From Planctomycetota bacterium (lineage in GTDB: Bacteria > Planctomycetota > UBA1135 > GCA-002686595): DNA of 64,000 nucleotides. The stretch covers positions 83,050-147,049 of the forward strand of contig JAPKBR010000002.1 of NCBI GenBank assembly GCA_028823345.1, given 5' to 3'. The notes under the pieces are model-generated. The model ran no database searches, had not been told where the DNA came from, and worked only from the letters and a program-made list of their open reading frames with translations. Each line of letters begins with the position of its first letter. The stretch's first letter is position 1. A program made the translations under genes and the position numbers. Below are positions 45,001-54,081 of the stretch, one piece after another.

Positions 45001-45124
45001 GATCGTGGGAAGGTTTGGGCTGGGAACAAATGGCCTTGGGGAGAAGGCGAAGAATAGCAGGTTGCGCGGCAGGGACACCCTGGATCTTCAGGGTTTCAAC
45101 AGGCACGCCAAAGAGATTCTTCCC

Positions 45125-45646
45125 TCAGGGGAAAATCGAGAAGGGCGGACGCAACTGGACCTCGATGATCAAGCCACCTCGGACCTTCACACGGCCCTTA
45201 TAGGCCGAGCCCCCACGTCGTGCTTCCACGCGGACTTCACCATCGCCGACGAGCAAGGCTTCGAATTCTTCGGCGGGTGTCAGGATCTCAATGCGTTCAT
45301 AGCCCTGGGACAGGAGACGATTGATGATCCGCTCACCAAGGCGTGCGGGCGCCGGGGTCGAGACACCGGATTCGGGAGCCACGACTTGCTCGCGGGCCTC
45401 AAGGGCCTGGGCCAAGCGCTGGTCCCCTCGCTTCTGCCCATCGCGGATATCCACCAAGAGGTGCTCAAGGCGGCGCAACTCAAGCTGATCCTGGGACTCC
45501 CCGATGGACTGCAAGGAAGCATCGATCGAGGCTAGGCGGTCTAGGGCCTCAAGGCGTTTCCCCAGGGCCCCCAGGCGCACCAACAGCACACCAAGGCCCA
45601 GCAGGATGCCGGCCAACAACAAGATGCCCAAAAGTTCCAAGCCCAT
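45125..45646 (-). CDS. Small membrane protein with coiled coil
   Basis: 173 residues from the ATG at 45646, with ggaggg placed 6 bases before it as a ribosome-binding site. One hydrophobic helix, LELLGILLLAGILLGLGVLL, is followed by a helical coiled region (LEALDRLASIDASLQSIGES and LRRLEHLLVDIRDGQKRGDQ) and a beta-rich end (GEVRVEARRGGSAYKGRVKV). No family recognised. Divergent from the NhaC gene and upstream of asnS. Confidence 0.7.
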   Translation of the reverse strand: MGLELLGILLLAGILLGLGVLLVRLGALGKRLEALDRLASIDASLQSIGESQDQLELRRLEHLLVDIRDGQKRGDQRLAQALEAREQVVAPESGVSTPAPARLGERIINRLLSQGYERIEILTPAEEFEALLVGDGEVRVEARRGGSAYKGRVKVRGGLIIEVQLRPPFSIFP

Positions 45647-45841
45647 GGAAGACCCTCCGGAAGAGGCTTCTTCCACGGCCAGAAAGGAATAGCACATGAT
45701 CCACATGGGCCTCAGCCTACTCTCTCCCCGCGCCCCCGGTCGGAATATGTCCGTGCCTATCCCCCTCAAACCGCGCCCGAGGGGAAGGGAACCCGTTTCA
45801 TCCATGCAATCGGTAACCCCGGGCCGCTATCCTGCCCAAAT

Positions 45842-47971
45842 ATGAACCGGTTTTTACCCTTGGCGGTCTTCGGGGCTCTGATCGCCGCTCTCTTCCTGGT
45901 GCCCTCTCCCTCCGGTGACCGCCTGACCGCTTTTGAAGTCGGTAGCCTGCTGGATGAAGCGGCCCAACCGATTGACGACGCAGCCCCCGGCCAGACCCTC
46001 GCGGAACGGGTGCTCGCCAGCGCCCCCTCTGATTCTGGCCCCCTAGAACTTTCCATCGGCGAGGTGCGTTACTCCTCAAACACGATGGAAGCCGAGGACG
46101 CCGAGCAGGTGGAACTCAGCAATCAGGCCCGGGCTTCCTTGGTGCGCGCCCTGCGCACCGCTGCTCAGGGGACCACCGGTACAGACGACCAACCACGGGA
46201 GTTAGTCCTTACGGGTGCCACTGAAGCCGCAGCCGATGGACTGAATTGGACTGTGACCACAGAAGCGAGTCAGGTCACGGTCACCGTGGCCGAGCCCTCC
46301 GGCAAACAGTACAACTCCGAACGCACCTACCGAGCCCCGGGTCGCAGCTCCCTGCTCCCTCCCCTGGTAGCCATCGCCCTAGCGATCCTCCTGCGCAAAC
46401 CGGTGATCGCCCTCTTCATCGGCGTCCTAGTGGGCGCCTTCCTGGTCAAGTCCGCTGCGGGCCTGGATTTCATTACAGCCGCAAGCCAGGCTCTGCCCGA
46501 CGTGTTCACCCATTACTTCCTGAACGAAGTGGTGGATAGGGCGCGCTATGAGCTCATCCTGTTCGTGATCTTCATGCTGGCAATGGTGGGCGTCATCACC
46601 CGCGCCGGTGGTATCCATGGTTTGATGCAGTCCATCTCGCGAATGGCCTCCAGCGCCCGCCGTACCCAAGTAGCCACTTGGATCATGGGTTTGGCCATTT
46701 TCTTCGACGACTACGCCAACACGATCCTGGTGGGCTCCGCCATGCGTCCGCTTACCGACCGCTTCAAAGTGGCCCGGGAGAAACTCGCTTGGATCGTGGA
46801 CTCCACCGCCGCCCCAGTCGCAGGCATCAGCATCTTTTCCACCTGGATCGCCTTCGAAGTCAGCACCTTCAGCGCCCAACTGCCCGATGCAGGACTTAGC
46901 GCCAGCGATGGCTATGGGATCTTTCTTCAAACTCTGCCCTTTCGCTTCTATTGCTGGCTGACGATCTACTTCGTGGGCTTGGTGGTCCTAAGCGGCCGGG
47001 ACTTTGGCCCCATGCTTAGTGCTGAACGCCGGGCTCGTAGGGGTGCCGTCCTGCGGCCAGGGGCCACGCCCCTTGTGAGCAGCGCCGGCACCGAGCTGAA
47101 ACCCGCGGCCCACGTACGCCCCGCTGCCCTAGTCGCCATTATTCCTCTGATGGCTTTTCTGGTCGTTACCATCGGCTGGATTCTGAACACCGGCGGCGCA
47201 TTCTCCATGGGCAGCACCTTCTTCTCCCTCGAAGGCGTTACCCAAGTGTTGTACGACGGCAGCGGGTCCGGCCCCTTGATGTGGGGTTCCTTGACTGGCT
47301 TGATGATTGCCCTGGCCATGGGCATGGCCCGCGGTCTAAGCCTGCCTTCAGCCCTGGATGCGGCTTGGAAAAGCCTGCGCGCCATGGGCGTGGCTCTGGC
47401 GATTCTTTACCTGGCCTGGATGGTCGGCGCGGTGTGCAAAGACATGGGGACCGCCGCTTGGCTTTCCCTGACCCTCTCCGATGGAGTGCCCTATGTGGTT
47501 TTGCCCACGGCCCTGTTCCTCCTGTCGGCTATGGTCGCCTTCAGCACAGGGTCCTCTTGGAGCACCATGTCGATTCTCTTGCCCCTCGTGGTGGGCCTCG
47601 CCTACCAACTTGGCTCCCTGGGTGCGCCCCTCGGTGTAGACCCGACTTTGCTGGGTCAGGGCTTGGTGGTGCTTTCCATCGGCGCGGTCTTGGAGGGCGC
47701 CATTTTCGGAGACCACTGTTCCCCGATCAGCGACACCACCGTGATGAGTTCTATTGCAACCGCCAGCGATCACGTGGACCACGTACGAACCCAGGCGCCC
47801 TACGCGGTACTTGTCATGGGAGTCAGCATGCTCATGGGGTATCTGCCCTGCGCGCTCCTGCTGCACCGGGGTTGGACCTGGTTGCCCTGGGCTAGCTTGG
47901 GCTTGTCCATGTTGGTCTTGACCGGGATCGTGTTCTTGTTCGGCCGTCGGGCGGATGCCACCCCTGCCTGA
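45842..47971 (+). CDS. Na+/H+ antiporter, NhaC family, with N-terminal extracytoplasmic domain
   Basis: 709 residues. First hydrophobic helix PLAVFGALIAALFLVPSPSG, then about 150 hydrophilic residues (LSIGEVRYSSNTMEAEDAEQ and ELVLTGATEAAADGLNWTVT) before the multi-helix core starting at SLLPPLVAIALAILLRKPVI. The core holds WIMGLAIFFDDYANTILVGS and DHCSPISDTTVMSSIATASD, NhaC-type motifs. It exchanges Na+ for H+ (or a related cation) at the inner membrane. The extra domain is unusual. Confidence 0.9.
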   Translation: MNRFLPLAVFGALIAALFLVPSPSGDRLTAFEVGSLLDEAAQPIDDAAPGQTLAERVLASAPSDSGPLELSIGEVRYSSNTMEAEDAEQVELSNQARASLVRALRTAAQGTTGTDDQPRELVLTGATEAAADGLNWTVTTEASQVTVTVAEPSGKQYNSERTYRAPGRSSLLPPLVAIALAILLRKPVIALFIGVLVGAFLVKSAAGLDFITAASQALPDVFTHYFLNEVVDRARYELILFVIFMLAMVGVITRAGGIHGLMQSISRMASSARRTQVATWIMGLAIFFDDYANTILVGSAMRPLTDRFKVAREKLAWIVDSTAAPVAGISIFSTWIAFEVSTFSAQLPDAGLSASDGYGIFLQTLPFRFYCWLTIYFVGLVVLSGRDFGPMLSAERRARRGAVLRPGATPLVSSAGTELKPAAHVRPAALVAIIPLMAFLVVTIGWILNTGGAFSMGSTFFSLEGVTQVLYDGSGSGPLMWGSLTGLMIALAMGMARGLSLPSALDAAWKSLRAMGVALAILYLAWMVGAVCKDMGTAAWLSLTLSDGVPYVVLPTALFLLSAMVAFSTGSSWSTMSILLPLVVGLAYQLGSLGAPLGVDPTLLGQGLVVLSIGAVLEGAIFGDHCSPISDTTVMSSIATASDHVDHVRTQAPYAVLVMGVSMLMGYLPCALLLHRGWTWLPWASLGLSMLVLTGIVFLFGRRADATPA

Positions 47972-47977
47972 GCCACC

Positions 47978-48976
47978 ATGTCAACCATACCCAGCAACTC
48001 GCGCCTCGTGCGCGGCATGATCATCAGTTGCGTGGTTTCCCTTCTGGTCTACGCGGGCATCATCGCATGGGCAGACACGGATGGCGTGCTGAAAGCACTG
48101 CAGCACCTAGAGGCAATCCATTTGCTCGGTGCCGCCGGGTTGGTGCTCTTGGGTTACGGACTGCGCTTTGTGCGTTGGGAGCTCTACCGCAAGCGGGTAG
48201 GCGTTGAACTAGGCACCGGGCCCAGCCTTTTGATTTTCCTCTCCGGATTGGCCCTGACAGTCTCCCCTGGAAAGTTGGGCGAGGCTTTCAAGTGCGTGCT
48301 TCTCAAGGATGAAACAGGGGCCCCAATTTCCACCACCGCCCCCATCGTGCTGGCGGAACGCTTGACCGACCTGCTGAGCCTCCTGATTCTGATCGCCCTC
48401 GCCAATTTCTCGCAACACGCGGAGCACGCCTGGATTCTATGGGTCACCCTGGCCGGCTGTTTGGGATTGGTGGGTCTGATTGCCTGCCCTCCCGTGACCC
48501 GTTTGGCCGTGCTTCTGCTTGGGCGCATGGGCCGCTTGGGGCGTCTCGCCCCCAAGCTTGATAATGCCCTCAGCAGCGCGCGCCAACTATTAGCCCCGCG
48601 CCTCTTGATCCCGGCGGTGCTGCTCGGTGTGGGTGCTTGGAGCTTCGAGTGCTTAGCAGCCTGGGGCATCGCCCTGGCCATTGGGCCGCCGGACCTGTCC
48701 TACTCCCAGGTAGTGGCCGCCTTCAGCCTGTCCCTGGTAGCGGGGGCCGTTGCGATCTTTACCCCGGGCGGACTGGGGGTCACCGAGGGGCTCTACACAT
48801 CCCAATTAGAACGGCTCTTCCAGGCCTTGGGGAGTAGCGCGAAAGCAGCCAGAGCGGGGGCCGCTTCGGCAACTCTCGTCACACGTCTGATAACACTTTG
48901 GTTCGCAGTCTTGGTGGGGATCTGCGCCCTTGGCTTGCACCGCCGCCGGCGCAGGATCCTCGCGGCAAAGAGCTGA
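47978..48976 (+). CDS. Flippase-like/LPG synthase membrane domain protein (UPF0104)
   Basis: 332 residues with about eight hydrophobic segments. The pattern LVLLGYGLRFVRWELYRKRV, SGLALTVSPGKLGEAFKC and GAVAIFTPGGLGVTEGLY fits the lysylphosphatidylglycerol synthetase/flippase TM family. Such proteins move or modify lipids at the inner membrane. It begins 6 bases after the NhaC stop, so both are likely in one transcript. Confidence 0.85.
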   Translation: MSTIPSNSRLVRGMIISCVVSLLVYAGIIAWADTDGVLKALQHLEAIHLLGAAGLVLLGYGLRFVRWELYRKRVGVELGTGPSLLIFLSGLALTVSPGKLGEAFKCVLLKDETGAPISTTAPIVLAERLTDLLSLLILIALANFSQHAEHAWILWVTLAGCLGLVGLIACPPVTRLAVLLLGRMGRLGRLAPKLDNALSSARQLLAPRLLIPAVLLGVGAWSFECLAAWGIALAIGPPDLSYSQVVAAFSLSLVAGAVAIFTPGGLGVTEGLYTSQLERLFQALGSSAKAARAGAASATLVTRLITLWFAVLVGICALGLHRRRRRILAAKS

Positions 48977-48983
48977 CCTTTGC

Positions 48984-50444
48984 CTAGACGCCGTAATGGC
49001 TCTTCAAGGCCGCGGCATAATCAAGGGCCTGCTCGGCGTAGTGTTCGGATAGCTCTGGGTGGACTGGCTCGGAAGTGCCCGGTGCACCCAGGAAGGGCGC
49101 GCTGAGTTCCGGAAGGGTCACAACCCCAGCACCTTCCACACGCCCATGGGTCCATGCGGCCTGCAAGCCTGCGCCCAGAGCAGCAGCCTCGGGCTCTTCC
49201 AATACACGCACCTCGGCCTTGAGCACGGCTCCCAGAATCTGGCGCCAAAGTGGATTCTGCGCGGCCCCACCCACCAGGTGCAGTCGGGAAGTGTCGACCC
49301 CCAAGCGATTCAAGCGCCCCACGCCCCAGCCCAAGTTCAAACTGGTGCCCTCCAGCGCCGCGCGATAAAGCATAGCCCCGTCCAGATGCTGATCCCGCAT
49401 TCCCAACAGAGTCCCTGTGGCCCCGGGTAGATCCGGCACACGCTCACCCGCCAAAAAGGGCATCCACAGGAGCCCTTCGCAACCGGCCTTGATCTGGGTA
49501 GCGGCCCGGGTCAAATCCCCATGGTCGCGCCCGGTCAGACGCACCACCCCTTCGGTGACTCCGGTCAAGTTCATGACACACAGAAGAGGCAACCATCCGC
49601 CGCTAGAATCGCAAAAGGGCGCGATCAAACCCTCCGGGTCAATCACCGGCTGATCCGAGTAGGTGAACACCGTGCCCGAGGTGCCCATGCTCACGACGCA
49701 GGCACCCGGGGTGCTGGCCCCCGCGCCGATGGCGCTCATCATGTTGTCCCCACCGCCGCTGGACACCAAGGTCCCAGGGGCAAGGCCAAATCGCTTGGCC
49801 CCGGCTTCGCTGACCACTCCCGCGGGCTCACCCGCCCCGATCAGCCCGGGCACTTTGCCCGAAAGGGCCGGGTCCACCGCCTCCATTGCCCGCTTGTCAA
49901 AGGTGCGTGTCCTTGGATCAAACCAACCCGTGCCCGACGCGTCCCCCGCTTCCATGCAAGCCTCACCGGTCAGGCGCAGATTCAAAAAGTCATGGGGCAA
50001 GAGCACGGTCTTGGTCTTGGCCCAGGCATCCGGCTCATGGCGCGCGACCCAACGCACCTTGGATGCTGTGTAGCCCGTAGGAATTGGACGCCCCAGAATA
50101 TCTGATAATTCCGCCGCCTCTTTTGCTGTTTCCGTGTCGCACCAAAGCTTGGCCGCACGCACCGGTTGCCCATCCCGGTCCAGCAACACACAGCCGTGCT
50201 GTTGGCCGGAAACCCCAATGGCACTGATGGTCTGCCCCGCCTCAGAGGCGGCCGCAATCAGTGGGCGCAACACATCCACCGACGCCTGTTCCCAGGTGGC
50301 CGGGTCCTGTTCCGCTGCGCCGGGGGCCAAGCCCTCGATTAAACCATAGGCACTGGCCGAGCGAGCCAAAACGAGGCCCCGTTCCGGATCAATCAACAAT
50401 CCCTTGGTGGACTGAGTGCCCACATCCAATCCTACCACCAGCAC
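48984..50444 (-). CDS. xylB: Xylulokinase
   Basis: 486 residues. FGGY-family kinase that phosphorylates D-xylulose. LDVGTQSTKGLLIDPERG is the ATP/phosphate-binding start, GVSGQQHGCVLLDRDGQPV binds sugar, and LHLVGGAAQNPLWRQILGAV carries the C-domain motif. Length is normal. Its start is 4 bases after the xylA stop, the expected xylAB pair, which directs xylose into the pentose phosphate pathway. Confidence 0.94.
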   Translation of the reverse strand: MLVVGLDVGTQSTKGLLIDPERGLVLARSASAYGLIEGLAPGAAEQDPATWEQASVDVLRPLIAAASEAGQTISAIGVSGQQHGCVLLDRDGQPVRAAKLWCDTETAKEAAELSDILGRPIPTGYTASKVRWVARHEPDAWAKTKTVLLPHDFLNLRLTGEACMEAGDASGTGWFDPRTRTFDKRAMEAVDPALSGKVPGLIGAGEPAGVVSEAGAKRFGLAPGTLVSSGGGDNMMSAIGAGASTPGACVVSMGTSGTVFTYSDQPVIDPEGLIAPFCDSSGGWLPLLCVMNLTGVTEGVVRLTGRDHGDLTRAATQIKAGCEGLLWMPFLAGERVPDLPGATGTLLGMRDQHLDGAMLYRAALEGTSLNLGWGVGRLNRLGVDTSRLHLVGGAAQNPLWRQILGAVLKAEVRVLEEPEAAALGAGLQAAWTHGRVEGAGVVTLPELSAPFLGAPGTSEPVHPELSEHYAEQALDYAAALKSHYGV

Positions 50445-50448
50445 GATT

Positions 50449-51627
50449 TCAGCCCCGCACGCCCATCATGTGTTCCACAAGCAACTGATCCAGTCGCTCG
50501 TAGCCGAGCCCTTTCTTGGCGATGGTATCCACATCAATGGAGGCGGCCGAAATTGCTTCAGCGGCTTCGGTACTGTAGCCACCGTTCAGCAGGGCATCGA
50601 GGGCGTCGTCGGTGCGCTCCGCAATGATCTCTTGCACATCAGGATCCGCCTCAAAGGCTAGGGCTCGGCTCTTGAGAATCTTGTAGGTGCGCATGCAGCC
50701 CACGGCAAACTCCCAAACCCCTTCATCGTCTTCCGTGCGATACGCATGGGCGTCAAAGTGCAAGGGCCCCGTGTAGGGGTCATTTCCGGGGATCCCTTCC
50801 AAGAGGCGGACGGTCAAGAAAGCCTGCTTGAGGTCTTCGGATCCAAAGCGAAGATCCTGGTCATAGCGTCCGATACGCTGACCGTTCAAGTCGATGTGGT
50901 AGAGCTTGCCCGCTTCCATGGCTTGGGCGATGTTGTGCACAAAGGAAAGCCCGGCCATGGTTTCATGGGCGACCTCGGGGTTGACTCCGACGCGCTCGGG
51001 TTCATCGAGAGTCGAAATGAAGTGCAGCATGTGACCGGTGGTGGCCAGATAGATGTCTCCCCGTGGTTCGTTGGGTTTGGCCTCAAGGGCGAAGCGCAGG
51101 TCGTACCCTTGATCGCGCACATAGCCGCAGAGGAAGTTGATCGCGTCGCGGAAGCGCTTCATGGCATCGATGGGACTCCGACAAGCATCGCTTTCGGTGC
51201 CCTCACGTCCGCCCCAAAACACATAGGTCTTGGCGCCCAATTCGACCCCCAGGTCCATGGCGCGCATGGTCTTCTGCAGGGCAAAGGTGCGCACGCGCGG
51301 ATCGTTCGAGGTGAATGCGCCGTCCTTGAAGATCGGCTGACTGAAAAGGTTGGTGGTGGCCATGGGGACCACCATGCCGTTGTCCTTAAGGGCGCCTTTG
51401 AATTCCTTCACGATCCGATCGCGCTCGGCGGCGCTGGCGCCGAATGGAATCAAGTCCTCGTCATGGAGGTTGACCCCATAGGCACCGCACTCAGCCAACT
51501 TGGCCACGATGCGGTTTGGGCTCTGGGTGGCTCGCACGGAGGGGCCAAAGGGGTCGCGGCCGGGGTTGCCCACGGTCCAGAGGCCAAAAGTAAAACGGTC
51601 AGCAGGGGTCGGTGTGAATGTATCCAT
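50449..51627 (-). CDS. xylA: Xylose isomerase
   Basis: 392 residues from the ATG at 51627 ([20 protein letters not shown]), which aligns with the short actinobacterial-type class I enzymes; an ATG three codons upstream is possible. Converts D-xylose to D-xylulose with Mg/Mn. Metal and substrate residues: [12 protein letters not shown] (catalytic His), [24 protein letters not shown] (metal Glu), [18 protein letters not shown] and [14 protein letters not shown]. First gene of xylAB. Confidence 0.96.
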   Translation of the reverse strand: MDTFTPTPADRFTFGLWTVGNPGRDPFGPSVRATQSPNRIVAKLAECGAYGVNLHDEDLIPFGASAAERDRIVKEFKGALKDNGMVVPMATTNLFSQPIFKDGAFTSNDPRVRTFALQKTMRAMDLGVELGAKTYVFWGGREGTESDACRSPIDAMKRFRDAINFLCGYVRDQGYDLRFALEAKPNEPRGDIYLATTGHMLHFISTLDEPERVGVNPEVAHETMAGLSFVHNIAQAMEAGKLYHIDLNGQRIGRYDQDLRFGSEDLKQAFLTVRLLEGIPGNDPYTGPLHFDAHAYRTEDDEGVWEFAVGCMRTYKILKSRALAFEADPDVQEIIAERTDDALDALLNGGYSTEAAEAISAASIDVDTIAKKGLGYERLDQLLVEHMMGVRG

Positions 51628-51651
51628 GGTGTGCATATCAATGAGTCGTGG

Positions 51652-51675
51652 GCCATCATGCCCTCTTATGATGGC
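51652..51675. promoter_or_regulatory. 8-bp inverted repeat between xylA and PqqB-like gene
   Basis: gccatcat and atgatggc form a perfect 8-bp inverted repeat with an 8-base spacer (gccctctt). It stands between the two divergent starts and may be an operator or a shared promoter element. No regulator gene is nearby. Confidence 0.4.
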
Positions 51676-51688
51676 AAAAGGTGAAACG

Positions 51689-52741
51689 ATGAGCGATACA
51701 GAAGCCAATTGGTCCGGTCCCAGCCCCATGAAGAAACGCACGAGGCCCGAACGGAAGATATTTGGGGCCTGGCGCGTGGCCAGTTGGATGGCCCTTGGGC
51801 TGCTGAGTCAGGCGTGCCTTTTGAACTCCGCGCCTGCGCCTCCCAGCCACCCCTACGTGCTGGCCTTGGGCACCGCCCAGGACGGAGGCCTGCCCCAAAT
51901 CGCCTGTCACCGGCCCTGCTGCGAAAGGGTGCGCAAAGACCCGACCCAGGCGCGCATGGTCACCAGCTTGCTTCTGGTGGACCCCCATTCCAATCAACGC
52001 TGGCTCATGGATGCGGGTCCGGATTTACCAAACCAAGTGCAACTGGCAGATCAAATTGCGCCCCGGCCTAGCAGCCTCGGGCGGCCGCCCCTCTTTGATG
52101 GGATTCTCCTGACCCATGCCCACATGGGACACATATTAGGTCTGCTGCACTTGGGTCGCGAAAGCTACGGCGCTGAATCCCAACGGGTCATTTGCACCCC
52201 GTCGGTGGCGAGTTTCCTTCGGGACGAGGCCCCCTGGAGTTTGTTGGTGACCGCGGGACACATCGAGATCCAAGAACTTCGACCCAATACCACGTTGAAG
52301 CTCAATGACCGCCTGCGGGTCGAGCTCATCGAAGTTCCCCACCGGGGCGAATTCAGCGACACGGTAGCGATCCGAGTCGAGGGCCCCAGGGGCGCAGTCC
52401 TGTACTTGCCGGACATCGACAAGTGGACCCGCTGGGACCGGGATCTCGCGGCGGAACTCTCCCGGGTAAAGCTGGCTTTCCTCGACGCTACCTTCTTCGG
52501 TCCCGATGAACTTCCCGGCCGATCCATGAGCGAGGTCCCGCACCCCTTTGTGGTGGAGACCATGCAACAGCTCGAACACCTGTCAGCCCAGGAGAAATCC
52601 AAGGTGCGCCTGATCCACCTGAATCATACAAATCCTCTGCACGACCCTGACTCCGGGGCACGGGCCGAAGTGCATCGCGCAGGGTTTGGGCTCGCAATCC
52701 AGGGTCAGCCCCTGGGCCTGGACGGCACCTCCTGGGACTGA
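51689..52741 (+). CDS. PqqB-like metallo-beta-lactamase-fold lipoprotein
   Basis: 350 residues from the ATG at 51689 with aggtga as ribosome-binding site; a later ATG (51728) starts the signal peptide [20 protein letters not shown], ending in LLSQAC. Metallo-hydrolase fold related to Pqq[39 protein letters not shown] and [19 protein letters not shown]. The metal motif reads HxHxGH, lacking the usual Asp. No other pqq gene is in the window, so a PQQ role is doubtful. Confidence 0.85.
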   Translation: MSDTEANWSGPSPMKKRTRPERKIFGAWRVASWMALGLLSQACLLNSAPAPPSHPYVLALGTAQDGGLPQIACHRPCCERVRKDPTQARMVTSLLLVDPHSNQRWLMDAGPDLPNQVQLADQIAPRPSSLGRPPLFDGILLTHAHMGHILGLLHLGRESYGAESQRVICTPSVASFLRDEAPWSLLVTAGHIEIQELRPNTTLKLNDRLRVELIEVPHRGEFSDTVAIRVEGPRGAVLYLPDIDKWTRWDRDLAAELSRVKLAFLDATFFGPDELPGRSMSEVPHPFVVETMQQLEHLSAQEKSKVRLIHLNHTNPLHDPDSGARAEVHRAGFGLAIQGQPLGLDGTSWD

Positions 52742-52757
52742 CCCTTGGACCAATGCC

Positions 52758-53966
52758 TCAGCGCCGCTCAGGGAACAGCGCCAACAACTGTGTCTCCGCG
52801 CTTTTTCCCTGAAGGATCGTAATCCCCAAGGGCGCCTCACCCTTGGAAGTGGACAGTTTTCGCATACCCAAAAGTGTTCCCTTGGGGTCGAAGTCCAGCA
52901 CAAGGGAAGCTTCGCGCTCCCCCCTATTCCAGGCGATGCGACTCACACCGGGGCGTTCAGAATCATCCTTGAGCCGAGCCACGTGACTACCTTCCCCCGA
53001 AATGCGGCCATTGCCAAGGAGCACCGCCAAGTCACGCTTGGGAGAGTCTCCCCTCGCAAAGAGCCGCGCGTGGCAATGCAACGCCAACTCGTGGCTTAAG
53101 CCCCCGGGCACATTGCGCAGCACGGTCTGGCCCTCAGCACGTCCCTTGAGCTTGCCATTCTCCAGCACCAAATCCGCGCTCAGTTTTCCGTCCAAGAACA
53201 GCCGGTGACGCATCAGGGTTAGCCCCTCGTCCGCACGCACACGCACCAGGGTGCGCCGCGTGGGCAAGACCTTCTTGCGGTCTACCGTCACCGATTCAAT
53301 TTCAAGCCAAGGCCCCTGGGCGTCTTCCCCGAATGTTTGGCGCAATCCCCCATCCAAATCCATGCCCGCAGCATCGCCCATGGGTTGCACTCGGAACGCG
53401 TAGTCTGGCTGGCGCGCCACCATCGCGCGCAACCTTGAAAGGGGCGTGGACCCCGGGGCTGGCTCGGCCAACAACTTAGCGACCACCGCATCCACATGGG
53501 AGTTCGCAAGGTCCGCATAACGCAGCACCCCATTGCGATCGATCACATAATAATCGGGGTATGAATTCACACCATAAGCACCCACCGTGCTGCCGCTGGA
53601 ATCCACACAGATCGGGTAGTCGATGCCCTTGGCCTCGGCGAATGCCTGGGCTTGACTGCCTCCCTTTTTACTGTGAACGCCGATCAATACCAGACCGTCA
53701 TCCTTGTACTGAGAGTAGAGATCCTTGAGGTGCGGCACGGCACTTCTGCAGGGGCCTCACCAGGTGCCCCAAAAGTCGATCAGGACCACCTTGCCCTTGA
53801 GCTCCCCCAGATTCAGGGGGGCAGTGTTGAACCAGCCGGTGACCGCCAAAGCCGGGGCTTGCAAGCCTTCAAGATGGCTCAGGTCTTGCTCCCGGGGGAA
53901 ATCCTGGGAGACGGCAGGGGCGACCAACAACAGGGACGCGAGAGAGATCGATGGAAGAGACTTCAT
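52758..53966 (-). CDS. TlpA-like thioredoxin-fold protein, candidate selenoprotein (in-frame TGA at active-site Cys)
   Basis: 402 residues if the TGA at 53757-53759 is read as selenocysteine (residue 70). It starts MKSLPSISLASLLLVAPAVS, a signal peptide, then LKGKVVLIDFWGTW, TGA, and GPCRSAVPHLKDLYSQYKDD in the same frame, so the WCGPC redox motif becomes W-U-G-P-C. SYPDYYVIDRNGVLRYAD holds the cis-Pro position. About 250 further residues form a beta-rich domain of unknown family. A SECIS-like hairpin follows the TGA. It would be a periplasmic redox protein. Alternatives are a nonsense mutation or sequence error; the long intact frame downstream argues against old decay. Confidence 0.8.
53727..53759 (-). 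promoter_or_regulatory. Possible bacterial SECIS hairpin after the in-frame TGA
   Basis: On the minus strand, 17 bases after the TGA, gaagtgc pairs with gcacctc (six pairs, one A-C mismatch) around a cgtgcc loop. A UGA-to-loop distance of 16-37 and a G in the first two loop bases fit the loose bacterial SECIS model I know; gt in the loop recalls E. coli fdhF. Drawn by eye, not folded. Confidence 0.5.
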
Positions 53967-54081
53967 GGTGTTGGGGAAAGGGGGACACGGTGAACACCCA
54001 GCCTAGGCCATCGATCCTTGCTGCCAAGCATAAATCCGACCCGGGAACGGCTGTCTCACCCAAGGGTCCCAGGCCCGCTTC

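Noticed and set aside
52758..53738. A separate gene starting at GTG 53738
   Set aside because: It would begin inside the thioredoxin fold, without signal peptide or redox motif; the upstream 69 codons in the same frame complete the fold.
53757..53759. TGA reassigned to Trp genome-wide
   Set aside because: TGA ends many clear genes here (e.g. in ATGA overlaps), and a Trp after WGTW would not fit a Cys position.
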